Part shown: piece by piece, positions 1 to 11,484 of the stretch
Layout of the letters: every line of letters starts with the position of its first letter
Position numbering within the stretch: position 1 is the first letter of the stretch
Assembly (NCBI GenBank): GCA_009760855.2
Contig: WPIO01000034.1
Coordinates: 641,001 to 705,000, forward strand
Reading direction: 5' to 3'
DNA length: 64,000 nt
DNA from: Cristatella mucedo
Taxonomy: Eukaryota > Bryozoa > Phylactolaemata > Cristatellidae
Notes under the pieces: model-generated
What the model saw: the letters and a program-made list of their open reading frames with translations, nothing else
What the model was told of the DNA's origin: nothing
The model's database searches: none
Position numbers and translations under genes: made by a program

Positions 1-101
1 AATTCAGAAAGTGAATACCGTTTGTGACTCTGTTTACGTAGACAGCTAAAATAGGCGTTTTGCCCGTGGCAAAAATCAGTCTTGTTCTCTCCAGGGACGA
101 A

Positions 102-187
102 TTACAAAACTTTAGCAGCTAGAAATCGCATATGCTTAGCCTCTTGCTTTGGAAATAAGGCACGAGAACTCGCTAGTTTACAGTCAT
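102..187 (-). pseudogene. Relic of TPP2 exon E23 (copy A)
   Basis: After the AG at 188-189 the sequence matches E23 at 21,484-21,579. Two extra bases after GTAAA shift the frame, and TAG appears at the fifth codon. Downstream of the shift, RALFPKQEAKHMRFLAAKV still recalls the TPP2 helix. Confidence 0.7.
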
Positions 188-1339
188 CTAAAATTTTCGT
201 GGCCCATGCCCTCTGTCCTGCTGTAATTTCGCCACTGTAGTTGAAATGCATTATTATATGACCCTGCCTTCCCTGACGGCAGCTGTCAGAAAAAAAGGCC
301 TCTATCGTGGGACATCCAACCAAAGAAAGTGACAGGGTAATTGAGGCTAGTCCGTTATTTATCGCCTCCCCATGAGCCTCTCAGCACGTTGTACCTTTCA
401 CTGTAGTAAACCAAGCCCAGTGTAAGTCAAGCGGTTGTACTTCAAAAACGACTCTATAGTTTGCACACTTATCCCAAAATAGGCCGTGAAAATCATGGGC
501 AGATATCTGCTATTTGTTACTTTTCAGTCTTCAAACTCCTCTTTCAGTGTCTCCGCTTTGCTGTTGCAGGCCAAAATACCGTTTTCACTTATGACTAAAG
601 GTGGATGATTTGTTTGCATTCAATAAATGTCTTGGCTTTGACTCTAAAGTTAAAATTAAAAAAAACTCACAAAACCAATTTTTCCCAAATCGTACATCTT
701 TCTAAAGTTCCACAATTATGTCAAGCAGGCCTTTGGAAGTGCAGGTTACCACATAGGGCGTTATGCAGAGAGATAAACTAACGGAATGTTATAGCCAGCT
801 TTTTAAACAATCTTTAATCTCAAACCGGTTGAAGCTTTTTCAAGTTCTGACATTTTAAAATTCAATTGTAACCGCTAGAGTGCATGTTGCACCTAAAGGT
901 AAAGCAAGAAATGATCTTTCCCTTTCTATACCCTTTTTGACAATCGTCGTCGCTGTCATCATAGTCAACTTAATTGTAAATGTGGTGCCAGAGATTGACA
1001 AACTAATCACCTAGCCAATTACTTTGGTTTATCAAGCAGAATACATGTCGTGAATTTTGCCGCTGATGCCCTTGATCTGATTTTGCTGATCAAGACCTAG
1101 CTAGAATAAAAAAACTTTCCGACTACTAGCAGAGACACCTAAGAGGTTTCTCATTTTTCTGTAGCCCGAAGTCAATTATAATCGTTGATGGAGTGGCCAC
1201 TGTGGCTTGCCGTTTGAGTAACGTTCAAGCCATTTGCAATCATATTGAAGCAGCCATTCGATATTTTACCATATCCTCTATACAAATACGTGCCATTCTT
1301 CTGAAATACCTCGAGTTGCTACTGCCCACAGCGATTAGA

Positions 1340-1990
1340 AGTGTACCCGGGCTGAGTTCATTCGGCTGGGATGGGACGGCTGTGGGATAACGGGGGTCTC
1401 CGGTTAGGCAGGGGTCTGACTCGTGGTCATGGCCAGATGTGCGGTGACGAGAGGCCACTGGGGCTCACAGGTAACAGAAGTTGGCCGACTATGTCGTGGT
1501 GTTGGACGCTCCCGGTCTCACCGAGTTATGCGTCTGGATGAGTGCAGGCGTGCTCCGGCGATGCGGCCACGCACGCAAGGCAACGAGTGCCCAAGGCGCG
1601 AGGGAAGCTGGATAGCACGCCCATTGTTGTGGCTTGCATATTCTTCGATCCCCATGTAGCGTGTTCGTGGCCCCCCCCGTAAGTTGGCGTCTTTCGGCGG
1701 AATCTCTTGACTGTGGTGGATATCAACTCCGGGACTCCGAAAGCCGACTGAGCAACTGACAGTTTTGTTCGTGCTTGCTTCGTCGTCTTGCGCCCATGAA
1801 GTTTACCTTGTATAGGACCATCCCCCGTAGACTTGTTTAGTTCCCCTTTTGTTGTTGGCACATGCGATATTTTAAAGACTTTTAACCTGACGGCCGCTCG
1901 TCTTACCTTAGCTAAGTGGCATGGCGGGCGGCTGAGTGGTCTGAGCATATTCGGGACGGGCGGGAATAAACTTCTGCCCTAGAAATAGGC
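1340..1990 (-). mobile_element. Repeat R1, copy 1
   Basis: About 650 bases interrupt copy A exactly where copy B is continuous (around 23,335-23,390). The reverse complement matches 5,445-6,145, including GGTAAGACGAGCGGCCGTCAG, GGCGCAAGACGAC.AAGCAAGC and ATAACTCGG.GAGACCGGGAGC. A 140-codon minus-strand frame (1,526-1,948) is basic and Lys/Thr-rich, like a retroelement ORF1 or nucleic-acid-binding part, but I cannot classify it. Confidence 0.75.
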
Positions 1991-2748
1991 TACAGAAGCA
2001 TATATATCCTTAGCCTAAGGTTTCAGAATACTTCCTTCAGAGTTTCTCGCCAGGCAGCAGCCAAAGCCACACCCGCAGAACTTCAATAACTTCCACCAAC
2101 TCAACTTCCTATTATTCTCATCATAGATACTCTAGTGATAGTCAAACACGTGCAATCCTACATTTTCAAACATAACAAGTACACTTTAACCGACGATTAA
2201 GAGCAACTCGCTGAGCATAGTCTGCAGCACTGTGAGTAAATAGTAAGGACTGTCTGACTGACGATGGAGTCTCTCTTAATCGTTCTTCTTGATCTCAGGG
2301 CAGAACTGATCATAATATTATCGCTGAGTGCCAATCATCCCACCCAATCATTAGTGACATTGCAGTGCGTTAGTTAAGAGAGGACACCTTAGCGTAAGTT
2401 TTCAGATGATAGATGTCTACCGTCGGTGGTCATCGGCAATCATTGATGTGTCACTCGTTAAAGCCAGCTGTCAGATGTGCGCTTAGCCTTGCTGAAAGTG
2501 TACATGTTGTCCTGAAAGTGGCATTGTTGGTTATGATAATCATAGTGGTTATATCGTAATCATAATAATCATAATGGTTATCATAATCTAGCCGTGGCAG
2601 CTTCTTGTCCAAATCTGTTTTGACCTCACTCACCCACTCACTCAAACCCACTCACTCACTCACTCAATCACATCTACCCCTCTCTCTTCTTCTTTAATAT
2701 TGATATCACTTACGTCACACCACATGTGCAGCTCTTCGTTGTGGTTTA

Positions 2749-2983
2749 CTATTCCTGTTGGGCAGTGTGAACATTAACTAAGCCCGAAGCTCGTGGCTCA
2801 TAGTTGGCTTCCAAGTCGACCGACGTATCGTTGGCTTGTACAGCAGCTAGAGAAGCATTACTGCCGTCTGTATGCTGAGACTTGCCCAACGTGGACTCTA
2901 AAGCTTCCAGCAAGTATTCGGCTATTAGACAGCCCTTGGCGACAATAGCTGCGATGACGTGGTCGCGGGACGTCTCCATTTCG
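2749..2983 (-). pseudogene. Relic of TPP2 exon E22 (copy A)
   Basis: It begins EMETSRDHVIAAIVAKGCLI, clearly parallel to E22 at 25,287-25,587, and keeps an AG acceptor. It stops at CAACAGGAATAG where copy B reads CAACAGGAGTTA, so the YEEVQKRWD end is lost. Confidence 0.9.
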
Positions 2984-4389
2984 CTGTACGCAATTGAGAG
3001 GGGAAAGTTACAGCATTCTATAAAGGTGGCAGGATAAATGAATAACACAGCTAGTAACATTGGGAAGTTTAGTTTAAAAGAAAGCTCGGAAAAAATCAAA
3101 ATGGGAACAAAAAGCAATTTTTTGGTTCTGAATGCTGCCACACGCTAACATGTACAACCAGAGAACCGCATGACTGCCTCGACAGCAAAAAACCTAGGGA
3201 CGATCACTAATTAGCAAAGACTCATGCAGATCCCCACACCTACATACACATCTAATGTTGCTCAGAGCCTACACTACTTAAGAGCTCTCATAGGCCCGGG
3301 CAGAGCTGCAGGGCTGGGAGGTACGATAGCCTGCAGATGAGTGATCAAAGAGAGAACGGCCAGAAAGAAAGGTAGCGCATGCATGGCCCCCCCCCCTGGA
3401 GCAATGCATCCCCAAATCGCGGCTTGCCTTCGCTAAACTACGTCCAAAGCGGCAAGTTCCAAGGTGCACCGCACTCGGCCGGGTCGACCAAAAGGCACGG
3501 GATGAGAGCTGAAGGACACGAGCCAGCAAAACTAGGTTTTCCCTGTTCGCATCTTGGCGGCGTGTTGTTTAGCCTCGGCGAAACCCGGAACGCCTATTAA
3601 AGCATTGAGAACCCCACTCGAGCTTGAATTCCATACCAAAGAAAAGAGTATGATGCCGATGAGCGGTTGAACTTGCAAAGAAAAACAAGACCGCGGGGCA
3701 GAATCGAGTCGTCCTCGGTTTGCAGGGTGCAAGGAAAATATTGACTTGCTACGACAGCACACGTAAGTGTGACTTACCGTGACAACAAACCGAAGACGGA
3801 CGTGCCGTGTCACTGCTCACTATCGTTTGCTATGCCGGCCAACCCTCCGCGAAGAAGAAGAAAGGCGCGTTCTTTGAAGAGATGTATATATAAATGCCAG
3901 GCGTGCAAAGTGAAGCTCTTTCAGCTATCGGTCTCTCTCAGATTAGGGCACTTCTGAGAGTTTCCACACACGGCACCACACGTAGACCTCAAGCTAACAG
4001 CTTGCTCATTCTATAGTAGCTCCAGAATAAGCTATAGCCCTTGGGCTATTGTAATACCTGTGCACTGCAAAGTCACCTGACTAAATTCCCAGCAGCAGGT
4101 TAGGGCAGTTATTGTACTCTGTCGGGTAAGTGTAGGAGAGGAAATCTGGGGGGGGGGGCAGGCAGACGGAGGTGTAGAAGGAGCAGGAGAGGACAAGGTC
4201 GATGACGACGATGAAAAGAAGCAGGAGGGAGATGAGGAAGGGGAAGACGATGCTGAGGACGAAGAGGTGGAGAAAGAAGTGGACGATGAGGAATATGAGG
4301 CGGACGATGAGGAAGATACAGAACACGCTGGAAAGCGAGGAAGAGAACGACGAGGTAAGGAAGGAGATTTACTGTGTGGACATTTAGGA

Positions 4390-5365
4390 GGACTAGGATT
4401 TGTAATGTCGTGTCGTGTGGGGTCAGGTCTCACACACGAGGCAGGTCACCAGCGGAGTCCCGTAAGAGTCCATCCTCGGTCCCTTGCTGCTCTCCATTTA
4501 TACTCAACCTCTGGGAAAAGTGATTAAGGTCCGTTGGATAGGATATCCCTTGTATGCTGACGATACTCGGCTGCATTTATCCTTTAAACTGTCGAAATCT
4601 GCTGCACCTACTGATAAACTGAATGCTTGCCTTGCCGACATTAGATCCTGGATGTAGGAAAACTTCTTGAAACTAAACGATGATAAAACCTAACTGTTGC
4701 TCATAGGACACCCTAAGCCTGTGGCTGGATTAAAAAGGCTTTGCTCTTCTTATTGCTGATTCTGCCGTGCGACCGTCATATTGTGCTCAAAATTTAGGTT
4801 TCGATTTCGACAGCTGCCTAAATTTTTAAAGCTTTGTTCAGAAGACTGCTTCGACAGCTGGCCGTCACGTCCAAAAATTATTATACTGACCCACAATTCC
4901 CTACACGGCTTGTCTCATTCGTACCTAGCTGAACTGCTGCATCACTTTCAGCCTGTTCGCGCCCTCAGGTTCTGTGTGGACAATAAATTAGCTGTTCCAT
5001 TCCTCCGCTTAAAGACCGTTGGCAACAGAAGCTTTGGCTCTGCAGGTCCTAGACTGTGGAACTCGCTTTCATAATATAATTCTTACAAAACGACAACTAC
5101 TCTCCTACTGCCGACTGGCTCACCCTTTTTCAGTGGTCCTGAGCTGCTAGTTCCATGCTACTCACTACCTCAACTGCTCTCCTGACTCTGCTATGCTTCC
5201 CAATTTCTCTTTGTTGCGTGAGACGAAGTATACTGGCTACCGAATGCTTACCGAAAGCCGCTTAGGCTGTGAGTGTGCTATACGAAACTCTCCTGAGTAA
5301 CACCCACATAGTCTTTATGACTTTGTGGACTTACAGACGGAGATAAATTACATTACATCCATCTC
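4390..5365 (+). mobile_element. L2-II non-LTR retrotransposon fragment
   Basis: Broken reverse-transcriptase C-terminal region and 3' domain. It parallels 32,640-33,805, with TCGTGTGGGG.TCAGGTCTCACA at the start, then [11 protein letters not shown] (5,040-5,073), and ends in TTACATT after GGAGATAAATTACA. Stops and frameshifts throughout. It is absent from copy B and so entered copy A. Confidence 0.8.
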
Positions 5366-5444
5366 CAAGATTATGAGCTGACTTCCACAGTAGCTGCAAA
5401 GAATTTGTAGCCGAGTTCCTGGGTTTAGAGACTATTTCCCGCTA

Positions 5445-6145
5445 AACCCCTCTATACTCCTGCCACGCTGCCGCTCGCTATGCCGCTAAGCTAGGGTAAG
5501 ACGAGCGGCCGTCAGGTTAGACCTCCTTACAATATCGCACGCGCCAACAACGACAAGGAAACCAAACCATTCTACAGAGAGGGTCCTAAACAAAGTAAAC
5601 AAAGTAAAGGGGCGCAAGACGACAAAGCAAGCTCAAACAAACGTGTTAGTTGGGCAGTCGACTTCTGCAGTCCCACCGTTGTACCGACTACGAATCCAAC
5701 AGTACGAGCATTCGCCGTAAAAGATCCGGCTAGCTGAGTAACTACTTGGCTAGTCCGAGTCGACAACCGCTGCAGTCGAGAGCTTCCGCCAAAAAACGCA
5801 AACACACAGGGGGGGGGGTCACAGAAGGATACATGGGTGATGCGGACTATACAAATCGAAACAACGAGCGTGATATCCAGCTTCGCTCGGGCCTTGGGCA
5901 ATCGTTGCCATGCGTGCGTGGCCGCATCGCTGGAGCACGCCTGCACGAATCCAGTCGCATAACTCGGCGAGACCGGGAGCCTCCAACACCTCGACTTACT
6001 CGGCCAACTTCTCCTACCGAAGAGCCCCGGTGACCTCAGGTCACCGCACATCCGGCCATGTGTAGTCACGACCCAGGCCTAGCCTGTGACCCTTACCACA
6101 TGACAGCCGCCCTGTCCCAGCCAACCGAACCTAGCCTGGGTACAA
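5445..6145 (+). mobile_element. Repeat R1, copy 2
   Basis: It matches 1,340-1,990 in the opposite orientation. Its 3' edge at GGGTACAA is also where copy 1 stops matching. Here R1 runs straight into L2-II 3' sequence at about 6,146, so R1 could be the 5' part of an internally deleted L2-II element. It contains a run of nine G near 5,811. Confidence 0.72.
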
Positions 6146-6790
6146 ATTTAACTACCTTTCTAGTTTTGTCTCAGCTTGATTACTGTAATTTTCTTTTGGA
6201 CGGGCTAACCAAGACCAGCCGGGCTGCAAGGCTCGTCTTCAAGTCCAGGTGGTTGTACCGCGTTTCTCCTTTGTTAAGAGCTGGATAACTGCCGGTCGAT
6301 CAACGGATACAGAGCAAAGTTCTTACACTGACACACAGGGCCTGCCACGGCTTAGCTTCCCTATACCTGGCGGAACTGCTGCATCCGTTTCAGCCTGTTC
6401 ATGCCCTCAGGTCTAAGTGTGGACAATAAATTAGCTGTTCCATTCCTCTGCCTAGGGACAGAAGCTTTAGCTCTGCAGTCCTAGACTATGGAACTCGCTT
6501 CCACAACTCTTATGCAAAGACAAATACTATCCCACTGCCGACTAATGCTCATCCTTTTCAGTGGTTCTTAGCTGCTACTTCCATGTTACTCACTACCTCA
6601 ACTGCTCTTGTGGCTGTGCTAGGCTTCCCACTTTCTCTTTGTTGCGTGAGATGAAGTCTGTTGGCTACCGAATGCGTACCGAAAGCCGCTTAGGATATGT
6701 GTGCGCTATACAAAACTCTCCTGCACCCACATAGTCTATATGACTTTGTGGAGTTAAAAAAGGAGATGCATTACATTAGTATGAGGACCA
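6146..6790 (+). mobile_element. L2-II 3' fragment joined to R1
   Basis: It starts with [15 protein letters not shown], parallel to [17 protein letters not shown] at 33,145, and follows the L2-II 3' region to the terminal GGAGATGCATTACATTAG. Several frame breaks. Confidence 0.8.
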
Positions 6791-6939
6791 TGAGGACGAT
6801 GAGTACGAGACATTTGACAAACAGGGGCTATGCTATAGCCCAGCTCACCCCATCAAAAGGTTCTGTGCCGAAAACAAAAAATGCAATTCGTTGGTATAGC
6901 AGCTAAAGGGAACCTAATCGCTATTAAGGCGCATCACAT

Positions 6940-7110
6940 ATGCTCGAGCCTGCGACCTCGGCCATCATGCTGGTTTCACCCAGTGGTTAAGGTGTTTGCC
7001 CCAACCAAGGTCGGGCCGAGGTCATGTACTCGAGCCCCCCCCCCCCACGTAGTATATGTGAAGTGCCTGAATAGAGATTAAGTTCTCTTAGGGCCCTGTG
7101 CAAATGAATT
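6940..7110 (+). mobile_element. tRNA-derived SINE with L2-I-like tail
   Basis: An A-box-like CCCAGTGGTTAAGGTG (about 6,979) and a B-box-like GGTCATGTACTCGAGCCC (about 7,020) are followed by GAATAGAGATTAAGTTCTCTTAGGG...GCAAATGAATTATAT, which parallels the L2-I tail AGAGAGATTAAGTTCTCTGAGGG. A run of C interrupts the end of the tRNA part. Not a functional tRNA gene. Confidence 0.7.
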
Positions 7111-8591
7111 ATATTTATTTAGTCTTTGCAATTGCAACTACTGCCTTACCACCTTCACTTAGCAGCTACCCTGCTTTTTTAATTTCTGGTTCATTTAAAA
7201 AAGATATACTTCATCTGTATAGCACCCTAAGAGAACACAATCTCTATCCAAGGGCTTTAAATGTTCTGCATAGATGTCATCCTGGCTGTTTTAGTGGGTT
7301 CAACCTCAATTTCAATTAGGGGCTTCAGGCCTTCTCAACAGATGTTTTTACTCGACAGAAAGTTTGCACATATATTTAGCATATTGAGAATTAAAGCTCC
7401 ATCTCTAAATCAAGTGCACTGGTGGAGACTGCCTGACCAGCACAGTGGGTGGTGGTACCAAGCAGAGCTTGGGAAGCTCTGTATCTCAGTTGGCAGTCTA
7501 AATGGAAAGGAGTAACAAGTGCCCCAAATATTTTTTGACGTGGGCAAATGCAACAAGAACTGCTTGAACTTTCTGCACTTTTTACTGCAGGCACATCGTA
7601 CAAGAGACTTTGTGGATTGTATCTGTGCCTTGCTGCCCACGTACAGATAGGTTCTGTTTGATTCTGCACGGTTCTGAGGGTTAAAGAAGAGCAAACTCTA
7701 ACCGTCATCCAAAAGGAACACCTTAGCAGCCAAATCAAGATATACTAAAGTCCAATCATAGAGCCACGAAGACCAAGTCGAAACTAAGGCTGCTTTTCGT
7801 GAGGATTGGTCACAAACTATTGCAATTTAATCCAGCTTGACGGCAATAAAGCAATGATTCAGTCTTTGTTCCAGGCTTTGGGATCACACGGCAAAGACTC
7901 AAAAGGATTGCATCTTGTTTAGGAGCATAGCTTCGCAGCTACAGTAAGAAAGGCTGACGGTATGACGCTAAGTCTGAGAGGAAACGATTACAGATCAGAG
8001 GTAGATCAGAGTATGAGAATGAAGGAAGTTTCTCTCCTATTGCAAATCGGGCTGCCTTACGGCAGGTCGTGGCAGACGTGGGAGCCGCAGTAGCATCGTG
8101 ACATGGGCGATAGTCCCCGACATTTTTGCTGCTGATGATTCAGACCACTGATAGCTACTGCTTCCTAGGTAGGCTAACGTTTTCGAGGTCTTTACCACTG
8201 AAACACTACTGCCCGCTACCTTCCATCCTAGGTGAACACCAACATATGTGGGGTTATCTCCGGTAGAGCTCTACTATGTCGCACATAGCAGCTTTGACAG
8301 CACCCGCCCGCAGCCACTAAGACGGCAAGCAGTTACCAGAGAAAGCAGCGAAGCATACCGCAGGGCAGGGCTAACATACACCAGCGAGGCACACCTAGAC
8401 ACTGCCGGTCCAGCTTCACCTATCGAATGACACGACTAAGTTCCAGGAAAAGACAGCGACAGTGCGAACATTCACAAAGGGAACAAGTCTGCGTTATAAT
8501 AATAATAATACACCTGATGAAGCGTTGAGGTGAAAAATCGATGCAACCTCGAGGCCGCAGGCGGCTGCAGAAAGTGAGTGAGTGAGAGATA

Positions 8592-8627
<36 letters not shown>

Positions 8628-10080
8628 AGGAGCTGGAGGCAATAGATTGGAGCTTGGCAATTGCTGCTTTACACTGACCGGCAGATAGACATTTTGCTTT
8701 AGTAGGAGTCTGGGGCTCGGCAGAACACACTGCAGCTAGCCTTGGGAGCGACTGGAATAGGCTGTTGGTAAGTGCAAGTGCTCGCATCTTGCATAATGTG
8801 CCGCCAGTCCTGCACACTGGCCAAGCTTCTTTATATCGGAATTCATTTAGCAAATCATTGCAGCCTTAACGGTTCCATGGCCACCTGACACATTAGTAGA
8901 CTTGGCACAGTACAAGGCTGTCTTTCACTCATCAACATGCACCGCATGCTCTACCTTCGCCGAAACCTGAGCAAACGCTGGTGTCTGCTTAATTGTAGGC
9001 TTTTGAATAGAATCAGAAGACAAATTGGTCAATCCGGTGGCGCTTGGTGCTAAGAAGCTCTGCATGTAACAGCACCATCGGCAGAGGGGTTCAGGAACGA
9101 CTCCCTGTTAGCATGCGAAGGCCACTCACTCTCCCAAGCGGTCGGCTGCGAATCTAGCCAAAACTTTTGACTACCAGCGGCAGGTCCCACTACCATGCTT
9201 TTGCAACTGCTTGTAATGCACAACTAAATATATTTCAAATTCGGCGGAAAAGAGGAAGCTCGATTAAGAATGCCAGATGTTCTCTTTCAAAGGCTACTTC
9301 GAAGCTAACACTACCTAATAACTAAACAGACCGTTACAAACAATAAGGGTATCAAAAGCTATCCGAGCTGTGGAAGCGTGATACTAAATGAAAAGCAGCA
9401 ACTTGCCGCTTGTGAGCATTCGGATGTGATACATGAATAATATATAATAATAATAATATAAGCCTGGGCAACACGATGCGCTTTTGATGAAAATAGCTAC
9501 TACGAGATGACGGTCTGGATTTTCAGCGACTTGGTTAGTTTGAGTAAATAAAAAAGAGCTACTCACATTCAAAATAAAACAGTTATGAACCAATGGGATA
9601 TTATCAAAAAACTTAAGCAAGAGTATTGCTAAAACTGCAGAGTTCAGATCGATGTCTTGCACAGCGAACAAGCAGTTCAAAATCGCATTTCATCACAGTC
9701 CAGCATGCTAGATGGACCATGGTTTATGTGCTGGTGTGCAGCTGTCCAAAATCAGTCCTACCTACGTATTTGTCTGCAGCTCACAGATCATAGCTGTGGT
9801 TTTAAACTGCATTTCTAACCTCTACACTTTGGAAATTGATGTCTTTTATCCGTTGAAATGATAACGTATTTAACCCTAGCAATCAGAGCAAGGACTTCGT
9901 GCACTACGATGGCATATGTCAGAGAGAACTCGAGAATTTAAGCAATAACTCAAGCCCACAAAGGGCACTTGTCCGAGGGTTCATGTGAATGCACGGTAGC
10001 ACACAAGCACATGCTCACACAATCTTTTCCACAGAGTGGCGGTAGTGCCGATACAATTACTCGGTCAGCTGACCTATCAA
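7110..10080. other. Copy A intronic sequence
   Basis: No coding relic recognised. 7,860-9,000 and 9,580-9,990 align with copy-B introns around 26.3-27.3 and 28.7-29.5 kb. The place where exon E20 should be (about 9.88 kb) has no match to it. A short ATA/AAT-rich patch lies at 9,435-9,460. Confidence 0.6.
8591..8625. repeat. (GA)n microsatellite, copy A
   Basis: AG repeats in a block that is paired with the tract at 26,882-26,912 in copy B, so the microsatellite predates the duplication. Confidence 0.95.
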
Positions 10081-10081
10081 C

Positions 10082-10522
10082 ACGTCTCCCAGTGCCTTTT
10101 GCAGCTCCTCCTTTGACTTCTCGGCGGCTTCATTTGCCATACGATGACACTAAGTAATATTCCGGCTCGGGATGGAAACTCTTCATCATCGGTAGCTCGT
10201 TGCAGGTGATCCGACCAGGCGTAGCGCCAGGGAGCAGCTCACCGAAAGTCGACCACCTCCCACCAGCACTAGCTGCGTGCACGACTTGGGATCTGCCGCA
10301 TTATCGAAAACTCCTACGTTGGGCGGTCGGCGAGGCTACGACTGGCGTCGACCCGGCACCGTGGCGCGACAGCAGCGGCTTGATCGGTGGCCCCTGCTGG
10401 CAGTCCGACGGTGGCGAAGAGGAGGACGACGTCACGACTTCTTGGCTTTTCGTTCAGCTTTTCTTGGCAGGAGCCTTCTTTCGCGGCTCGGTGAAAATTT
10501 ACTGAAGTGGATACACTGTGCC
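10082..10522 (-). pseudogene. Relic of TPP2 exon E19 split by an insertion (copy A)
   Basis: The 5' part (10,430-10,522) reads VYPLQ, stop, then TEPRKKAPAKKS and another stop. The 3' part (10,082-10,137) reads EAAEKSKEELQKALGDV. In copy B these parts are contiguous. About 290 bases of GC-rich unrelated sequence separate them here. Confidence 0.85.
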
Positions 10523-10654
10523 CTACACAGAAAGGGAGGCACTGTGGTTGCACCACACAAACGTAGAACTGTGTAGAGAAAACGTGCACATAAAACATCC
10601 ATTTGCCACTGCTCTTAGAGGGTCCTTCTGATTTGCCCTCTATGTGATTATTCG

Positions 10655-10870
10655 TGCTGACACTGTGCATACTTCTGCTAACCATGTTTGCATGCTCACT
10701 AAAAGCATGTCACCTCTAACTATGATGTTCCTGTCGACATTTTTCATGTTATTATTGACAATATAATTACGCTTCCTTTGCAGCATACGTAAAGTGCTAA
10801 TAGAAAGAAGTTCAAGTTCTCTGGGAATAATAAAACCAATAATACACATATTTTATTATTATTATTATTG
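10655..10870 (+). mobile_element. L2-I 3' end
   Basis: It carries the L2-I terminal sequence: TTTGCATGCT, GCATGTCACC.CTAAC, TTTGCAGCA...AAAGTGCTA, GTTCTCTG, then (ATT)n. No coding part remains. Confidence 0.75.
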
Positions 10871-11053
10871 TTAACATCACTTCGCCTGCATACATTCTCA
10901 CTAATGACAGAGAGCACGCTAAACCGAGTTCGTTTTTCGTTGCAGAATTCTCTTCCAAAAATCGAAGTTCTTGCGAACATCGCATACTGTTACCGATAAG
11001 CACAGAAAGCACTCCGTTCAAAGGCTTTGCTGACAGGCATCAATGGAACTTAC

Positions 11054-11399
11054 GACTTTCCTCAAATTCTCGTCCTTGGCAAACGTCACGAAGCCCCTGG
11101 GACACTAGCTGGCGCCTCCGTTCTTAGGCAGCCTGTCGTAGGCCACGGGAGGGGCGTAAACGGTGGCCGACTTGCCTCGAAACAGCATCGATTCGGTGGC
11201 GAACGTTTTGCTACTACCGACGAGGGCCTTGGCTTTGCTCGACTGGAAGTCGAGCGCCGGCATCTGGGAAAGCTGGCCAGCTTGTATCAAATCAGCATGA
11301 ACATCGTCCTCAGCTTCTCCAGTTAGTCGAGATTATCGTGGCACACTCGCAACGCCAATGCCAACGCCAATGCTCGCCCTTTTCCGGCTTCACTGGATA
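11054..11399 (-). pseudogene. Relic of TPP2 exon E18 (copy A)
   Basis: Splice sites resembling those of E18 are kept (CTGCAG and GTC|GTAAGT). SKAKALVGSSKTF and SATVYAPPVAYDRLPKNGG parallel E18. A TAG replaces the first base triplet of WYL, and the 5' end contains a 12-base duplication (AACGCCAATGCC) absent from B. Length is 346 versus 339 bases, so the frame is lost. Confidence 0.88.
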
Positions 11400-11484
11400 C
11401 TGCAGAAGAATAAAGTGGTGCATGCTTTCCGTGCACAGTGCAAAGAAAGACGAGAATGACCCTTAGGTGGACAGAACTCGCATC

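Larger units (their letters stand above)
102..11399 (-). pseudogene. TPP2 3'-half pseudogene in duplication copy A (span)
   Basis: Minus-strand relics of exons E23, E22, E19 and E18 occur in the same order and direction as in the gene at 21.5-34.2 kb. E23 has a two-base insertion and an in-frame TAG. E22 ends early at TAG. E19 has two stops and is split by an insertion. E18 has a stop at GGAS* and a net length change of seven bases. E20 and E21 are not visible. Introns between relics also align with those of copy B. It carries no upstream exons, so it cannot make TPP2. Confidence 0.88.

Noticed and set aside
4032-4433. Frames over a purine-rich patch (Ser-rich on minus, Lys/Glu-rich on plus)
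   Set aside because: Simple-sequence artefact with frames open on both strands and no splice or family support.
102-11399. Copy A as a second working TPP2 gene
   Set aside because: It has stops or frame changes in every recognised exon, missing exons and no 5' half.
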